64,000 nt of DNA, from the NCBI RefSeq assembly GCF_001042675.1, contig NZ_AP012333.1:930001-994000 (forward strand). Reading direction: 5' to 3'. Within the stretch, counting starts at the first letter, position 1. Every line of letters begins with the position of its first letter. Below are positions 34,355 through 44,308 of this stretch, piece by piece. The translations under genes were made by a program, and so were the position numbers. The notes beneath the pieces are model-generated. The model worked only from the letters and a program-made list of their open reading frames with translations. It ran no database searches and was not told where the DNA came from. The DNA comes from Parascardovia denticolens DSM 10105 = JCM 12538 (lineage in GTDB: Bacteria > Actinomycetota > Actinomycetes > Actinomycetales > Bifidobacteriaceae).

Positions 34355-35782
34355 TTATTGCCAGGAATCCGATTCGATTCCTTGCGGCCCCACGAAAGAC
34401 CCATTGGGGACGTAGGAAGGCCGTCCCATGTCGGATAGGTGGGCGTCGGCGAAACAACGCACATCCCGTCCGAAAGTCCAATCCCCCTCGACCGTGAAGG
34501 AATTCGCAGCCGCCAAGGAAGGGACCGAGTAGGGGAAACGCTCGTCGAAATCATCGATGTTCTTGTAGAAGCGGGGGTCCAGATTGATGTCGGGAAAGAT
34601 GTAGTTGCCGTCCTCCATCTCGAAGGCGTCGGTCAGATGGAAGCGGTCGGAGCGGAGGATGACCAGGTCGTTGGTCGTCTTGACGGGGAGGAAACGGGAC
34701 CGGCTCACTTCCACGCAGACGGCGTCATCGAACAAAGAGATGGCCGCTGCCATGGCCGTCTCCAGCTGGATCACATGCTGGGTGGACGAATCGGTCGGGT
34801 CGACCGTCTTCGAATTGCGGATGACCGGCAAAGGAAGGACTCCCTTGTGCTTCTTCAGGAGCTTCTTCAGGGCGCTGATGCGGACCCAGAGGTTGTTGGT
34901 GTTGAAATAAGGATGCACGTTGACATCGGTGGCCACATCCTTATCGTCCGGGTGTACCTGGGTCATCTCCCGCAGCATGAGGCGGCCGCTCTTCTTATCG
35001 CGGACCAGCTGACCGCCTTTGCGGTCGGCGTCGGTCTTCTTTGCCACCTCGATCATGAAGGAGGCCCCGGATTGGGCGAAGGCCCCGGAGACGGTGCTGG
35101 ACGGCCGGGCCCCCAGGTTGTCGGAATTGGAGATGAAAAGATACTCCATCCCCTCGTTCTGCAGGACGTCCAAAAGGCCGGATTCCCATAAGGAGCTGAA
35201 AACGCTGCCATGCCCGGGGGGGCACCATTCCAGGTCGGGGTTCTTCACGAAAGAGACCGGCATACCGGAGGCGTTGACGATCTTGGGCTCGCGGCTTTGA
35301 AGGATCTCCACGGGGATCTCGTCCTGATGGAAATTGCGGTTCCGCCGGATACGGGCCAGGGAGTCCTTGGAAGTCCGATAGGAGTCCATGAAGGTCAGGG
35401 GGAGCTTCACCCCCTGCTGCTGGCGGACGGTGGTTACCTGTCCTAGGATGATGTCCAGGAAATTCATCTGCCGGGCTTTGTGCCGACGGACGGGCAGAAG
35501 GGATTTGGCCCCTTGCAGGCCCATGGAGGTCCCCAATCCCCCATTCAATTTGAGCATGGCCGTCTTGGCTAAGGCCTTGCTGGCCGTCTTCGCGTTGATG
35601 GTGTCGTGAATCTCACCGATATGACGGATATGATCGACCGGTTCGACATCCGATTCGCGAATCCACTCTGATTCGTCTTCCTGCCAGATGTCATAGAGCC
35701 TCTTGAACTGTTCGATGGCGAAATCGCTCATATCGTTGTCGCGCATTTTCTGCGCCGAGGCTTCAAAGGCGTTGTTGTCCAT
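34355..35782 (-). CDS. UTP--glucose-1-phosphate uridylyltransferase (UGP2 type)
   Basis: 475-residue eukaryote-like UDP-glucose pyrophosphorylase (PF01704 type), the form used by bifidobacteria in galactose and lacto-N-biose metabolism. It makes UDP-glucose from UTP and glucose 1-phosphate. The nucleotide-binding loop 'LNGGLGTSMGLQGAK' starts at residue 79. 'FISNSDNLGA' and the sugar-binding 'NNLWVRISAL' region follow. The start at ATG 35782 is preceded by AAAGG and lies 38 nt after the predicted transcription start. It is monocistronic, with promoter at 35828-35856. Confidence 0.94.
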   Translation of the reverse strand: MDNNAFEASAQKMRDNDMSDFAIEQFKRLYDIWQEDESEWIRESDVEPVDHIRHIGEIHDTINAKTASKALAKTAMLKLNGGLGTSMGLQGAKSLLPVRRHKARQMNFLDIILGQVTTVRQQQGVKLPLTFMDSYRTSKDSLARIRRNRNFHQDEIPVEILQSREPKIVNASGMPVSFVKNPDLEWCPPGHGSVFSSLWESGLLDVLQNEGMEYLFISNSDNLGARPSSTVSGAFAQSGASFMIEVAKKTDADRKGGQLVRDKKSGRLMLREMTQVHPDDKDVATDVNVHPYFNTNNLWVRISALKKLLKKHKGVLPLPVIRNSKTVDPTDSSTQHVIQLETAMAAAISLFDDAVCVEVSRSRFLPVKTTNDLVILRSDRFHLTDAFEMEDGNYIFPDINLDPRFYKNIDDFDERFPYSVPSLAAANSFTVEGDWTFGRDVRCFADAHLSDMGRPSYVPNGSFVGPQGIESDSWQ

Positions 35783-36052
35783 GAAAGAACCTTTCGTGGC
35801 TGGGAGCTTCCCGGCCAAACCGTCATCATTCTAGCGGAAAAACAAGCTGAAGGCAAAAAACAACACCGCTTTTGTCCGTTTTCCCTCTCTGCTTTTGCCC
35901 CGCCCGGTCCGCATGACCCTGCAGGCGCCTGACGCTCCGCTATGAGGAGCGCTGAGAACACTCAGGAAAACCACTCAGAGGCTGCCAAGGGCCGCAGGGG
36001 GCGCCAAGGAAGGCTTGGCGAATCAAGCAGGAGGGGAGAATAAGGGAGAAAA
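35783..36052. other. Gene-free stretch upstream of the uridylyltransferase gene
   Basis: Contains the minus-strand promoter described below and a 7-bp hairpin (CGCCAAG / CTTGGCG, 36002-36020) with no T-run. I see nothing else in it. Confidence 0.5.
35828..35856 (-). promoter_or_regulatory. Promoter of the uridylyltransferase gene
   Basis: On the minus strand TTGCCT (35856-35851) is followed after exactly 17 bp by TAGAAT (35833-35828), 45 nt before the start codon. Confidence 0.65.
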
Positions 36053-36082
36053 ACAAAAAGCCTGGCGGAAAACCACCAGGCT
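36053..36082 (-). terminator. Terminator of tRNA-Pro
   Basis: On the minus strand a 10-bp stem AGCCTGGTGG / CCGCCAGGCT (one G-T pair) with a TTTT loop is followed by TTTTTG. Confidence 0.85.
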
Positions 36083-36088
36083 CATTCG

Positions 36089-36162
<74 letters not shown>

Positions 36163-36223
36163 TCGACTCGCTCAGACCTCAGGCCTTTCGCAAGCACGTC
36201 TCATAGATTAACACACCCTCCTA

Positions 36224-38428
36224 CTAAGTGCGGCCCGGGGTGTTTCGTCGTGTCGCGCCTGACTTCCCCTTCTTTTTCTTCTCCCGGATATGAACGGAAA
36301 TCTGGATGGGGGAACCCTCGAAACCGAAGCGTTCACGCATGCTCCGCTCGATGTAACGCCGGTAGCCATGTTCCAGGAAGCCGGTGGCGAAAATGACGAA
36401 ACGTGGGGGTTTGGTGGCCGCTTGGGTCGCAAAGAGGATGCGGGGCTGTTTCCCTCCCCTCAAAGGATGAGGGTGGGCGGCCTGCAGCTGTCCTAAGAAG
36501 GAGTTGAGCTTGCCGGTGGGGATGCGCTTGTCCCATGAATCCAGGGCGATATGCATGGCCCCCAGCAGGCGGTTGGTATGCCAGCCGGTCTTGGCCGAAA
36601 GGTTGACCCTCTGGGCCCAGGCGACGCGGTTGAATTCGGTCTCCCACAGGCGTTCCAGACGCAGACGGTCGAATTCGTCCAAAGCGTCCCACTTGTTGAA
36701 GACGAGGACGATGGCTCTGCCGGCTTCGACGGCCGAGCTCATGATTTTCAGGTCTTGGTCAGAGATGGGCTGGGAAGCGTCGAAAAGGACCAGAGCCAGT
36801 TCGGAGCGTTCGATCGCGGCCTGGGTGCGCAGGCTGGAGTAATAGTCGGCCCCGCTTTGTTTGTGGAGACGGCGTTTGATTCCGGCCGTATCGATGAAGA
36901 GCCATTTCTCGTCGCCTATGGTGATGACCTCGTCCACCGGGTCCCGGGTGGTCCCGGCCAGGTCGTTGACCACGGACCTGTTTTCGTGGGCCAATTGATT
37001 GAGCAAGGAGGATTTGCCCACGTTGGGACGACCGATGAGGGCCACGCGCCGCAGATCGCTGGCGGCCAGGGACCCGGTCAGTTTTTCCACCGTGCTCAGG
37101 GAATTCACGGCCGCGTCGAGCAGGTCGCCCACCCCCCTGCCATGCAAGGCGGAGATGGGCAAAGGCTCGCCCAGGCCCAGCTTCCAAAATTCGGCAGCCG
37201 CGTACTCGGCCGCCTGGGAATCGGCCTTGTTGACGGCCACGGTGACAGGTTTGCCCGAGGAACGCAGCAAAGAGGCGATGCGGTCGTCGGTTTGGGTCAG
37301 ACCAACGGTCCCATCGACCACGAAGATGATGGCGTCGGCCATATTCATGGCGATGGAGGCTTGGTCGGCGATGGCGGAATCGATTCCTTCCACGTCGGCC
37401 TCCCAGCCCCCGGTGTCGACCAATTTGAAATCATGCCCGGCCCATTCCGCCTCATAGGAGACCCGGTCCCGGGTGACCCCCGGGGTGTCCTCCACAATGG
37501 CGGCCCTGTGCCCTAAGACGCGGTTGACCAAGGTGGATTTGCCCACATTGGGCCGGCCGATGACAGCGATGACCCCGACCTTCTCGTCGGTGGCCTCCTG
37601 GCCGCCGACTGGCCCTTCGGACTCAGCCAGGAGGGCCCGGTCCTCTTCGTCCAGATCGTAGCCTTCCAGCTGGGAGAGGTAGTTATCGTACAGGTCCTGG
37701 TCGATGGCCTCGTTCACCAGGCCGATGAGGACATCAAGGGTCTGGTCGAAGGTCAGGTCGGAGTTGTCGACCGTGGTCACCCCTTCGGCCGCCGTGGTGA
37801 AAGAGGTCACTTTGGCGTCTTTGGCGTCGCGGGCGGCCACATCATCCCCGGAACGAGGCGCTGCGCCGGCGGCGGGGGCCGCAGATGAAGCGGCGGCGCT
37901 CTGGGCGTTCCGTCTGGCCTGCCTGACCTCTTCCCGGGCCGTCAACAAGACCCGGACTTGGGCGTAAGGGGCCACGACGGTGGTGATGTCCCTGCCTTCC
38001 ACCACGATTCCGGCTCCCCCCGAGAAGGAATCGGGATCGTTCTCCTGGTCTATGTAGGCCCTTTGGGCGGCGATGAGCAGGTGGCGGACCGGGATGATGG
38101 AAGATACGGCCGAGACATGAGTGGAGACCCGGACCTGTCGGATGGCCTCTTTGATGCTGACCCCGTCGCTGCTGATGTCGAAAGCGGATGGGTCAAGGGA
38201 GATCCGACAATGATCCTCGGTGAAGAAGGCGGCGACCATCCGGGTGATTCGCTCTTCATCGGCCTCGGTCACCTGGTCCAGATCGACCCCTTGGCTCATG
38301 ACCCACCAAGCGGCCGCCCGGTACATGGCCCCGGTGTCCAGATAAGCGTAACCGAAATGTTGGGCCAAGGCTCGGGAAGTCGATGATTTCCCAACCCCGG
38401 AAGGGCCATCAATAGCGACTGTGATCAT
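36224..38428 (-). CDS. cmk-der: Bifunctional cytidylate kinase / GTPase Der
   Basis: 734-residue fusion. Residues 1 to about 250 are cytidylate kinase (P-loop 'GPSGVGKSS' at 8-16, '[10 protein letters not shown]', '[12 protein letters not shown]'), phosphorylating CMP and dCMP. A linker rich in A, S and D (about 180-285) leads to Der, the ribosome-assembly GTPase with two G domains ('GRPNVGKS' from residue 291 and again near 468, 'NKAD' and 'NKWD') and a C-terminal KH-like domain. The two genes are adjacent but separate in many bacteria. The fused form is known in bifidobacteria. The start overlaps the rluB stop as ATGA. Confidence 0.95.
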   Translation of the reverse strand: MITVAIDGPSGVGKSSTSRALAQHFGYAYLDTGAMYRAAAWWVMSQGVDLDQVTEADEERITRMVAAFFTEDHCRISLDPSAFDISSDGVSIKEAIRQVRVSTHVSAVSSIIPVRHLLIAAQRAYIDQENDPDSFSGGAGIVVEGRDITTVVAPYAQVRVLLTAREEVRQARRNAQSAAASSAAPAAGAAPRSGDDVAARDAKDAKVTSFTTAAEGVTTVDNSDLTFDQTLDVLIGLVNEAIDQDLYDNYLSQLEGYDLDEEDRALLAESEGPVGGQEATDEKVGVIAVIGRPNVGKSTLVNRVLGHRAAIVEDTPGVTRDRVSYEAEWAGHDFKLVDTGGWEADVEGIDSAIADQASIAMNMADAIIFVVDGTVGLTQTDDRIASLLRSSGKPVTVAVNKADSQAAEYAAAEFWKLGLGEPLPISALHGRGVGDLLDAAVNSLSTVEKLTGSLAASDLRRVALIGRPNVGKSSLLNQLAHENRSVVNDLAGTTRDPVDEVITIGDEKWLFIDTAGIKRRLHKQSGADYYSSLRTQAAIERSELALVLFDASQPISDQDLKIMSSAVEAGRAIVLVFNKWDALDEFDRLRLERLWETEFNRVAWAQRVNLSAKTGWHTNRLLGAMHIALDSWDKRIPTGKLNSFLGQLQAAHPHPLRGGKQPRILFATQAATKPPRFVIFATGFLEHGYRRYIERSMRERFGFEGSPIQISVHIREKKKKGKSGATRRNTPGRT

Positions 38429-39198
38429 AGCCCCACCGCCTTATGAAGAGCGTTGACTTCAGCCCCGGTCAGGACTCGGTAAGAGCCGGATTTGAGCTCC
38501 CCCAGTTTGATTGGGCCTATCTGGGTGCGGATCAGTTTGACCACGGGGAAGCCGATGGCGCCGAAGACACGGCGGACGATGCGGTTGCGACCGGAATGGA
38601 TGACCACTTTGACCACGGACCTATCCCGGTTCTGGTCGATGATGGAGCACTGGTCCAATTTGATCCAGCCGTCATCCAGCTGGACCCCCGTACGGACCAG
38701 GCGATGGCAGACGCTACCGCCGATGTGGCCTTCCACCGTGGCGATGTAGGTCTTGTCCACCTCATATTTAGGATGCATGACGTGTTGGGCCAGCTCCCCG
38801 TCATCGGTCATGAGGATGAGCCCTTCGGTGTCGTAATCGAGGCGGCCCATGTGGAAGATCCGTTCATACCGGTCTCCGACGATGTCCCTCAAAGTCCATC
38901 GGCCTTTGGGATCGTCCATGGTGGATAGGACCTTCCGAGGCTTGTTGAGGGCCAAGGTGACATGGCGGTTGGAAATATGGATGCGGGAACCGTCGACCCG
39001 GATCTCCTGGTGAAGGGGATCCACCCGGACGCCGAGCTCGGTGACCAGGTCCCCATCGACCTCGACCCGGCCGTCGGTGATCATGGTCTCGCATTTACGA
39101 CGGGAACCAAAGCCGGCTTGGGCGAGTACTTTTTGAAGGCGAACGCCTTCCTGAGAATCTTCATGCGCTTTGGCGGCGCGACTGTATTGATGCGGCAT
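38425..39198 (-). CDS. rluB: 23S rRNA pseudouridine synthase (RluB/RsuA family)
   Basis: 257 residues. An N-terminal S4 RNA-binding domain ('[20 protein letters not shown]', about 21-40) is followed by the pseudouridine synthase domain with catalytic Asp121 in '[17 protein letters not shown]'. Members modify 23S uridine 2605 (RluB) or nearby sites; gene position before cmk-der supports RluB. It is the first gene of this minus-strand pair. Confidence 0.93.
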   Translation of the reverse strand: MPHQYSRAAKAHEDSQEGVRLQKVLAQAGFGSRRKCETMITDGRVEVDGDLVTELGVRVDPLHQEIRVDGSRIHISNRHVTLALNKPRKVLSTMDDPKGRWTLRDIVGDRYERIFHMGRLDYDTEGLILMTDDGELAQHVMHPKYEVDKTYIATVEGHIGGSVCHRLVRTGVQLDDGWIKLDQCSIIDQNRDRSVVKVVIHSGRNRIVRRVFGAIGFPVVKLIRTQIGPIKLGELKSGSYRVLTGAEVNALHKAVGL

Positions 39199-39389
39199 CG
39201 TTCTCCCAACGTGACCAAGCCAGCGGGACTGGCTGCGACAGGTGTCGTCTTTCCTTTGAGCTTTCTCAAAATATAGTCAAAGTATACCGGAAAGACCGCC
39301 CAAAATCCTGATTTGTGTGACTTCGATGGTAGGATATGAGCGTATGAAACTCACCATCCTTTGAAGGATTCTCAAATTGAAGGGAAGTC

Positions 39390-40532
39390 ATGTCAGATAT
39401 CGCCGATAACACCTTGGACCGGTCGGTTTCCAAAGAACCGGTCCCTTTCACCCTCTTCGCCCGCGCCGGGGCTGAATTCCTCGGCTCCTTCATGGTCTTC
39501 ACGGCCATCTTCGTCGTTACCGCCATCCTTCCCGCCGCCTCCACTTCCGTGGTGGCGCTCCTCCTGATCATATCCCTCATGGCGGCGATGGCCTACGGGG
39601 CCGTCTCCGCCCTCTTCGGCCGCATCTCCGGAGGCCAGATCAATCCCGCCGTCACCTTCGCCGCAGCCTTGGCATCCCGCATCGGTTGGCTGGACGCCCT
39701 CGTCTACATCATCGCCCAGCTTCTCGGAGGCCTCGCCTCGGCCGCCGCCGTCGCTTTCACCCTGCCTGAATCCTCCGCCGACAAAAGCGCGATCAATCTC
39801 CTCCTCAGCTACATGACCAACATCTACGACCAGGGATCGAAGAGCTCATTGGCGATTCCGACCGCCTACGCGAACTTCCGGATGACTTTCGGCATGGGCT
39901 GGAGCATCCTGCTTGAATGCATGTCTTTGGTCTTGATCATCGGCGTCTACATGGCCAACAGCGACGAGCGGGGGCTAGGCAAACGCTGGTACCCCCTGGG
40001 CATGGGACTGGCTTATGGCTTCGGCACCATGCTCACCTTCGGCTTCGACCATGCCAGCCTCAACCCCGCCAAGGCGACCGGCATCGCCATCATGGCCAAG
40101 CTGCGTGGCCTGACCGACCCCAACCCCCTCCCCCAGCTTTGGGTTTTCTGGCTGGTCCCCCTGCTGGCCGCGGCTCTGGTAGCCTTCGTCGTCATCGTCT
40201 ATAGCTCGGTCCACGCCAATGACGCCGCCATCTATGCGGAAATCAGCCAGGAACCCTTTGACCAGGAGGATGAAGACTCCTCCTTTGAAGGCGATCAGGA
40301 CCAGGATGGGCGGAAAGACCAGGCCGCGACCACCGCAAAAGCTGATAAGAACGCAGATTCCGATAGCGTGGAGACGAAGCCTACCTTCGACTCCATCGTC
40401 GTGGAAGCCGGCAAACCCCAAGCCGATGACCAGGCGGAAGGCCGATCTGACGCATCCGACGAATCCAGCGGGCCTGTCTCTTCCGCTTCCGATTCGGCTG
40501 GGGACCCCTCCTCCGACGGATTGGCTTTCTAA
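39390..40532 (+). CDS. MIP-family aquaporin/glycerol-channel-like protein with NPAK motif and acidic tail
   Basis: 380 residues with six membrane segments and two half-helix motifs: NPA at 85-87 ('GGQINPAVTF') and N225-P226-A227. The latter is followed by K228 instead of the arginine that normally forms the selectivity filter. A cytoplasmic tail of about 105 residues is strongly acidic (D, E, S, with A and K). Which solute passes is not clear: water, glycerol and gases are options in this family. GAAGGGAAG precedes the ATG. It has its own terminator. It runs opposite to both flanking operons. Confidence 0.9.
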   Translation: MSDIADNTLDRSVSKEPVPFTLFARAGAEFLGSFMVFTAIFVVTAILPAASTSVVALLLIISLMAAMAYGAVSALFGRISGGQINPAVTFAAALASRIGWLDALVYIIAQLLGGLASAAAVAFTLPESSADKSAINLLLSYMTNIYDQGSKSSLAIPTAYANFRMTFGMGWSILLECMSLVLIIGVYMANSDERGLGKRWYPLGMGLAYGFGTMLTFGFDHASLNPAKATGIAIMAKLRGLTDPNPLPQLWVFWLVPLLAAALVAFVVIVYSSVHANDAAIYAEISQEPFDQEDEDSSFEGDQDQDGRKDQAATTAKADKNADSDSVETKPTFDSIVVEAGKPQADDQAEGRSDASDESSGPVSSASDSAGDPSSDGLAF

Positions 40533-40554
40533 GCCGGCTTCAACCCTCTTTCTC

Positions 40555-40582
40555 GGGTCGGACGCAGGTCCGACCCTTTTTT
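40555..40582 (+). terminator. Terminator of the aquaporin gene
   Basis: A perfect 9-bp stem GGGTCGGAC / GTCCGACCC with a 4-nt loop is followed by six Ts. Confidence 0.9.
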
Positions 40583-40614
40583 CATGCCTGTTTCATTCGA
40601 TTCACCGACCGATT

Positions 40615-40640
40615 TTATGCTTGGATCTTATGCTTGGATT
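40615..40640. repeat. Two-copy 13-bp tandem repeat
   Basis: TTATGCTTGGATC is followed directly by TTATGCTTGGATT, between the aquaporin terminator and the end of the DUF3017 gene. Confidence 0.7.
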
Positions 40641-40687
40641 TCTTGCATAGCTCAAAGGCATGATAAGACATGAATCAGTCAAATCAG

Positions 40688-40981
40688 TCAGGAGATGGCC
40701 AGGATGGACAAGTAGGTGACGATCAACCCCAGGCCCAAAGCCAGACCGATGAAGGAATCGAAGGGGACGGAGCGGACCTTCCAGGGGCTGCGTTCCCGAA
40801 GGATCAGGCGGATCAGGGCGGTGACGATGGCGGTGACCGCAAGGATGCCGGTGCCCCAGCCGGGTTGGTGGAAGGCGAGGGCGAGAACGGAAAGAAGCAC
40901 CATCCCCGCGACTATCCATTCGAACCAAGGTTTGCCTTCCTGGCTTTCGGATACGTAAGGACGATGCTTCCTATCTGTCAT
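40688..40981 (-). CDS. DUF3017 small membrane protein
   Basis: 97 residues from ATG 40981 (a GTG at 41020 would add 13 residues; neither has a clear ribosome-binding site). Three membrane segments are visible ('WIVAGMVLLSVLALAF', 'ILAVTAIVTALIRLIL', 'FIGLALGLGLIVTYLSIL'). Length, hydrophobic pattern and position next to purH match the actinobacterial DUF3017 family, whose role is unknown. It ends the purH transcription unit. Confidence 0.8.
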   Translation of the reverse strand: MTDRKHRPYVSESQEGKPWFEWIVAGMVLLSVLALAFHQPGWGTGILAVTAIVTALIRLILRERSPWKVRSVPFDSFIGLALGLGLIVTYLSILAIS

Positions 40982-41039
40982 AGGGCCATCATACACCCGC
41001 ACGGCAGATGGCCCTGCCACAAGTCGGTCCCGCCAAGTC

Positions 41040-42644
41040 TCAATGGAAGAAGTGGCGGGTCCCGGTCACGTACATGGTGATCCCGGCCTTCTTGGCCGCT
41101 TCGAAGACCTCTTCGTCGCGGATGGATCCGCCGGGGTGGACGATGGCTTTCACCCCCGCTTCGGCCAAGATCTGCATGCCGTCAGGAAAGGGGAAAAAGG
41201 CGTCGGAGGCCGCGACGGCTCCCTGGGTGCGGTTTTGGCCATCTGCCAAGGTGTTGGCCCTGGTCACGGCCAAGTGACTGGAATCCACCCGGTTGACCTG
41301 GCCCATGCCGATCCCGACCGTCGCCCCTTCGTGGGCGATGAGGATGGCGTTGGACTTGACCGACCTGACGGCCCTCCAAGCGAAAACCAGGTCCTGGAAA
41401 GTCTCTTTGTCCGCGGCCGCTCCAGCGACCAGGGTCCAGGTGGAAGGGTCATCCCCGGAAGCGTTGATCTGATCTTCATCCTGGATGAGCAGGCCTCCGT
41501 CGATGGCCCTTAGTTGCGGCTGAGGATGAGGGCGGGATGAAACATGGAGGATGCGGAGGTTCTTCTTGGTGCGCAGGAGTTCCAAGGCCTCCGGCTCATA
41601 GGATGGGGCCACGATCACTTCGGTGAAGATCGGCTTGACCTGCTGGGCCATCTCCAGGGAGACGGTGGCGTTTGCGGCGATGACCCCGCCGTAGGCGCTC
41701 ATAGGGTCGCAGGCATGGGCCTTGCGATGGGCCTCGGCCACCGTGTCCCCAATCGCCAAGCCGCAAGGGTTGGAATGCTTGACCACAGCCACGGCCGTCT
41801 GACCGGGGAAATCCCAGACGCTGCGCCAAGCGGAATCGGCATCCACGAAATTGTTGTAGCTCATGGGCTTGCCGCCGAGCTGCTGGGCATGGGCGAAATC
41901 GTCCTTGCCCAAAGGATCCAGGTAGAGGGCGGCGCTTTGATGAGGGTTCTCGCCGTAGCGGAGGGTATGGGACAGATCCCAGCTTTTGGTGAAAGTCGGC
42001 TGATAGGCCTCTTCTTCGCCTGTCGTCAAGGATTCGGGCTTGGTCCAGCGGGAAGCGGACCATTCGGCGATCGTAGCGTCGTAAGTCGCCGTGTGGGCGA
42101 AGGCCTTGGCGGCCAGGTACCGGCGTTCTTCCAGGTTGAAACCTTGCCTGTTCTCGATGCGCTCAGCCACCAGACGGTAATCGGCCGGGTCGGTGATGAC
42201 GGCCACCGAGGCGTGGTTCTTGGCCGCTCCCCGGACCATGGAGGGGCCTCCGATGTCGATCTTCTCGATGGACTCCGCCTCGCCAGCCCCGGAACGGACG
42301 GTGTCGGCGAAGGGGTAAAGGTTGACGATGACGGCGTCGAAAGGCTTGATCCCCAATTCCTTCAACTGCCTGGCGTGCTCGGGATTCGTCAGATCAGCCA
42401 GGATGCCGGCGTGGATGTGCGGGTCCAGGGTCTTGACGCGGCCCTCGAAGCTTTCGGGGAATCCTGTCACCTGGGAGACGGGGATCACCTGAACCCCCAA
42501 TTCTTCCAAGCGGGCCGCGGTGGACCCCGTGGATACGACTTCCGTCCCGGCCTTCCGGAAGGCTTGGGCGAGCGTGTCCAGGCCATCCTTATGGAAAACG
42601 GAAACGAGGACGCGGTTCAAAGGGCGAGATGATTGGGTCATCAT
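41040..42644 (-). CDS. purH: Bifunctional AICAR formyltransferase / IMP cyclohydrolase
   Basis: 534 residues performing the last two steps of de novo purine synthesis: AICAR to FAICAR and then IMP. The N-terminal MGS-like cyclohydrolase domain ('LVSVFHKDGLDTLAQ', 'STGSTAARLEELGV', 'KTLDPHIHAGIL') is followed by the transformylase domain ('LRYGENPHQSAALYL', 'VVKHSNPCGLAIGD'). The start is one of two adjacent ATGs after AAGCAGG (42644 or 42641). It follows perM by 52 bp, as in mycobacteria, where purN lies between. Confidence 0.96.
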   Translation of the reverse strand: MMTQSSRPLNRVLVSVFHKDGLDTLAQAFRKAGTEVVSTGSTAARLEELGVQVIPVSQVTGFPESFEGRVKTLDPHIHAGILADLTNPEHARQLKELGIKPFDAVIVNLYPFADTVRSGAGEAESIEKIDIGGPSMVRGAAKNHASVAVITDPADYRLVAERIENRQGFNLEERRYLAAKAFAHTATYDATIAEWSASRWTKPESLTTGEEEAYQPTFTKSWDLSHTLRYGENPHQSAALYLDPLGKDDFAHAQQLGGKPMSYNNFVDADSAWRSVWDFPGQTAVAVVKHSNPCGLAIGDTVAEAHRKAHACDPMSAYGGVIAANATVSLEMAQQVKPIFTEVIVAPSYEPEALELLRTKKNLRILHVSSRPHPQPQLRAIDGGLLIQDEDQINASGDDPSTWTLVAGAAADKETFQDLVFAWRAVRSVKSNAILIAHEGATVGIGMGQVNRVDSSHLAVTRANTLADGQNRTQGAVAASDAFFPFPDGMQILAEAGVKAIVHPGGSIRDEEVFEAAKKAGITMYVTGTRHFFH

Positions 42645-42696
42645 ACCTGCTTTCTTCTATCTGGTTGACGGAATCCAGCTTAGCGGGGATGAAGGC

Positions 42697-44256
42697 CTAG
42701 TCTTGGTCAGAGCGCTCACTATGTGATAACGGAGCCCTCAGGTGGGCGATCGTCAGACGGATGACGACCAGGGCCAGGGAAAGGAGCCAGGCGGCGAAGA
42801 ACCCCCATGTCACTGGTCTGCCGGTGACGCTTAAGGAAGCCGAAAGATCGACCCCCACTTGGCTGAGGGAATGGGTGCCCAAGGAGGCGGAGGCCAGACT
42901 GTAAAGGCAGGTGGCCAGGGCGATGGTGACTATGATGGCCACGATGAAGGTGGCGGCGACGTAAGCGAAGGAGATGAGGACGGAGAGGATGGTCTTCCAG
43001 AAGGGTTCCTCTTCTTGGTCCAGCTCGTCCTGCCTGGTCCCCTTTTCACCTTCCTCTTCTGTCTTCTCCCTTTCCCCGGATTTCTCCACTTTGCGTTTCT
43101 CCTGCTGACCCCGCCCATCAGCGGACTGAGGATCGAGGATTCCGGGCAGGGTCAAGTCCGACTCGGCTGCATCCTCCTGACGCCCCCAGCTGGCGGAAAA
43201 GAGATTATAAGTGGAGGACGAGGCGATGGTATGGACCCCTAAAAGGAAGAAGAGGATGATAGGTAGGATAAGGATCAGGAGGATGACGGTCCGGTTCGAC
43301 ACCGATGAGGGGAAGAGGCCGAAGACAGGCAGGATCGGCAGGCTGCTGGACCTGCTCTGCCAGAGGGTGAAGACGGCCGTGGTCCCGATGGCGAAGCCGG
43401 AGCCGAGAATCCAAGACAGGGCCCACAAAAGGAAGGTGGGCAGCCAGAAAAGGGAGACCAGGCAGAAAATGGCCAAAGACACCGGCCCCATCCCGCTGTA
43501 GGAGGCGACCGTGCGGACGGTAGCGAAATTCCGAAAAATCCAGATCAGGAGGGTCACGACAGACAGGGCTAGGAAGACCAGAGCGACCTTACCGGCCAGA
43601 CGGAAACCGAGCTTGATGGCTTTCCGGATGGGGCCGCTCACGTGGGCTCGGACGAAGAGGCGCAGGCGGAAGATCAGCGGGGATTCCTCGGATACCGACA
43701 AGAGGGCCCCGAGGGTGAGGACGAGCCAGCTGCGGCCCAGGGCCTGAGGAAGGCCACCAACCAGGTAAGGGCGCATCGGACGTAGGAGGAGGGCGGTGAG
43801 AATGAGCCAGGAAAGGCTGGCGGCCAGATAGCCGCTCAGACTGAGTTTGAACCGTTTGGCCGCCGCCCGGATCAGGATGATGAAGACCAGGGGCAGGCCG
43901 AGAGGCAACAGGGAGACGGTGATCCCCTGATAAGTGACGGCGCTGCCTTGGGCGAAAAGGAGGAAGACCCCGGTCAGGGGAAGGATGCTGTCGTTGAGGC
44001 TGGTTTTCGTCTCCAAACCGACGAGCATGGTGAACAGGGCGGTCAGGAGGAAAAGGCTGAGGGCGAAAAGCCCATAGGAAATGAGAGTGACGGCCACTCC
44101 CCTGGCAATGTGTCCCGGCAGGGAGGACCCGGATGAGGAACCGGAACGGATCAATCTGGGGGACTGCCCGGATGCCCCGGAGTCAGACGAAGGGTCGTCC
44201 TTCCCAGCTTGATCTTCCCCTGGAACAGGACGAGATGAGATTTTTCGAGCTGGCAT
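42697..44256 (-). CDS. perM: PerM-like integral membrane protein (DUF6350)
   Basis: 519 residues from ATG 44256, set by AAAGGGG 6 nt upstream. About ten membrane segments with an internal charged loop (residues about 355-400: 'GREKTEEEGEKGTRQDE'). Family segments include 'GVAVTLISYGLFALSLFLL', 'GQGSAVTYQGITVSLLP'-type region (as 'FAQGSAVTYQGITVSLLP') and 'LPTFLLWALSWILGSGFAIG'. Rv0955 (PerM) of M. tuberculosis, which helps cell division under stress, has the same location before purN-purH. The function in this organism is inferred from that synteny. Confidence 0.85.
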   Translation of the reverse strand: MPARKISSRPVPGEDQAGKDDPSSDSGASGQSPRLIRSGSSSGSSLPGHIARGVAVTLISYGLFALSLFLLTALFTMLVGLETKTSLNDSILPLTGVFLLFAQGSAVTYQGITVSLLPLGLPLVFIILIRAAAKRFKLSLSGYLAASLSWLILTALLLRPMRPYLVGGLPQALGRSWLVLTLGALLSVSEESPLIFRLRLFVRAHVSGPIRKAIKLGFRLAGKVALVFLALSVVTLLIWIFRNFATVRTVASYSGMGPVSLAIFCLVSLFWLPTFLLWALSWILGSGFAIGTTAVFTLWQSRSSSLPILPVFGLFPSSVSNRTVILLILILPIILFFLLGVHTIASSSTYNLFSASWGRQEDAAESDLTLPGILDPQSADGRGQQEKRKVEKSGEREKTEEEGEKGTRQDELDQEEEPFWKTILSVLISFAYVAATFIVAIIVTIALATCLYSLASASLGTHSLSQVGVDLSASLSVTGRPVTWGFFAAWLLSLALVVIRLTIAHLRAPLSHSERSDQD

Positions 44257-44308
44257 TGACGACCCCTTTTCTTGTCTTCCGAATCGAACGGACGCTGAGC
44301 GAGAAAGC

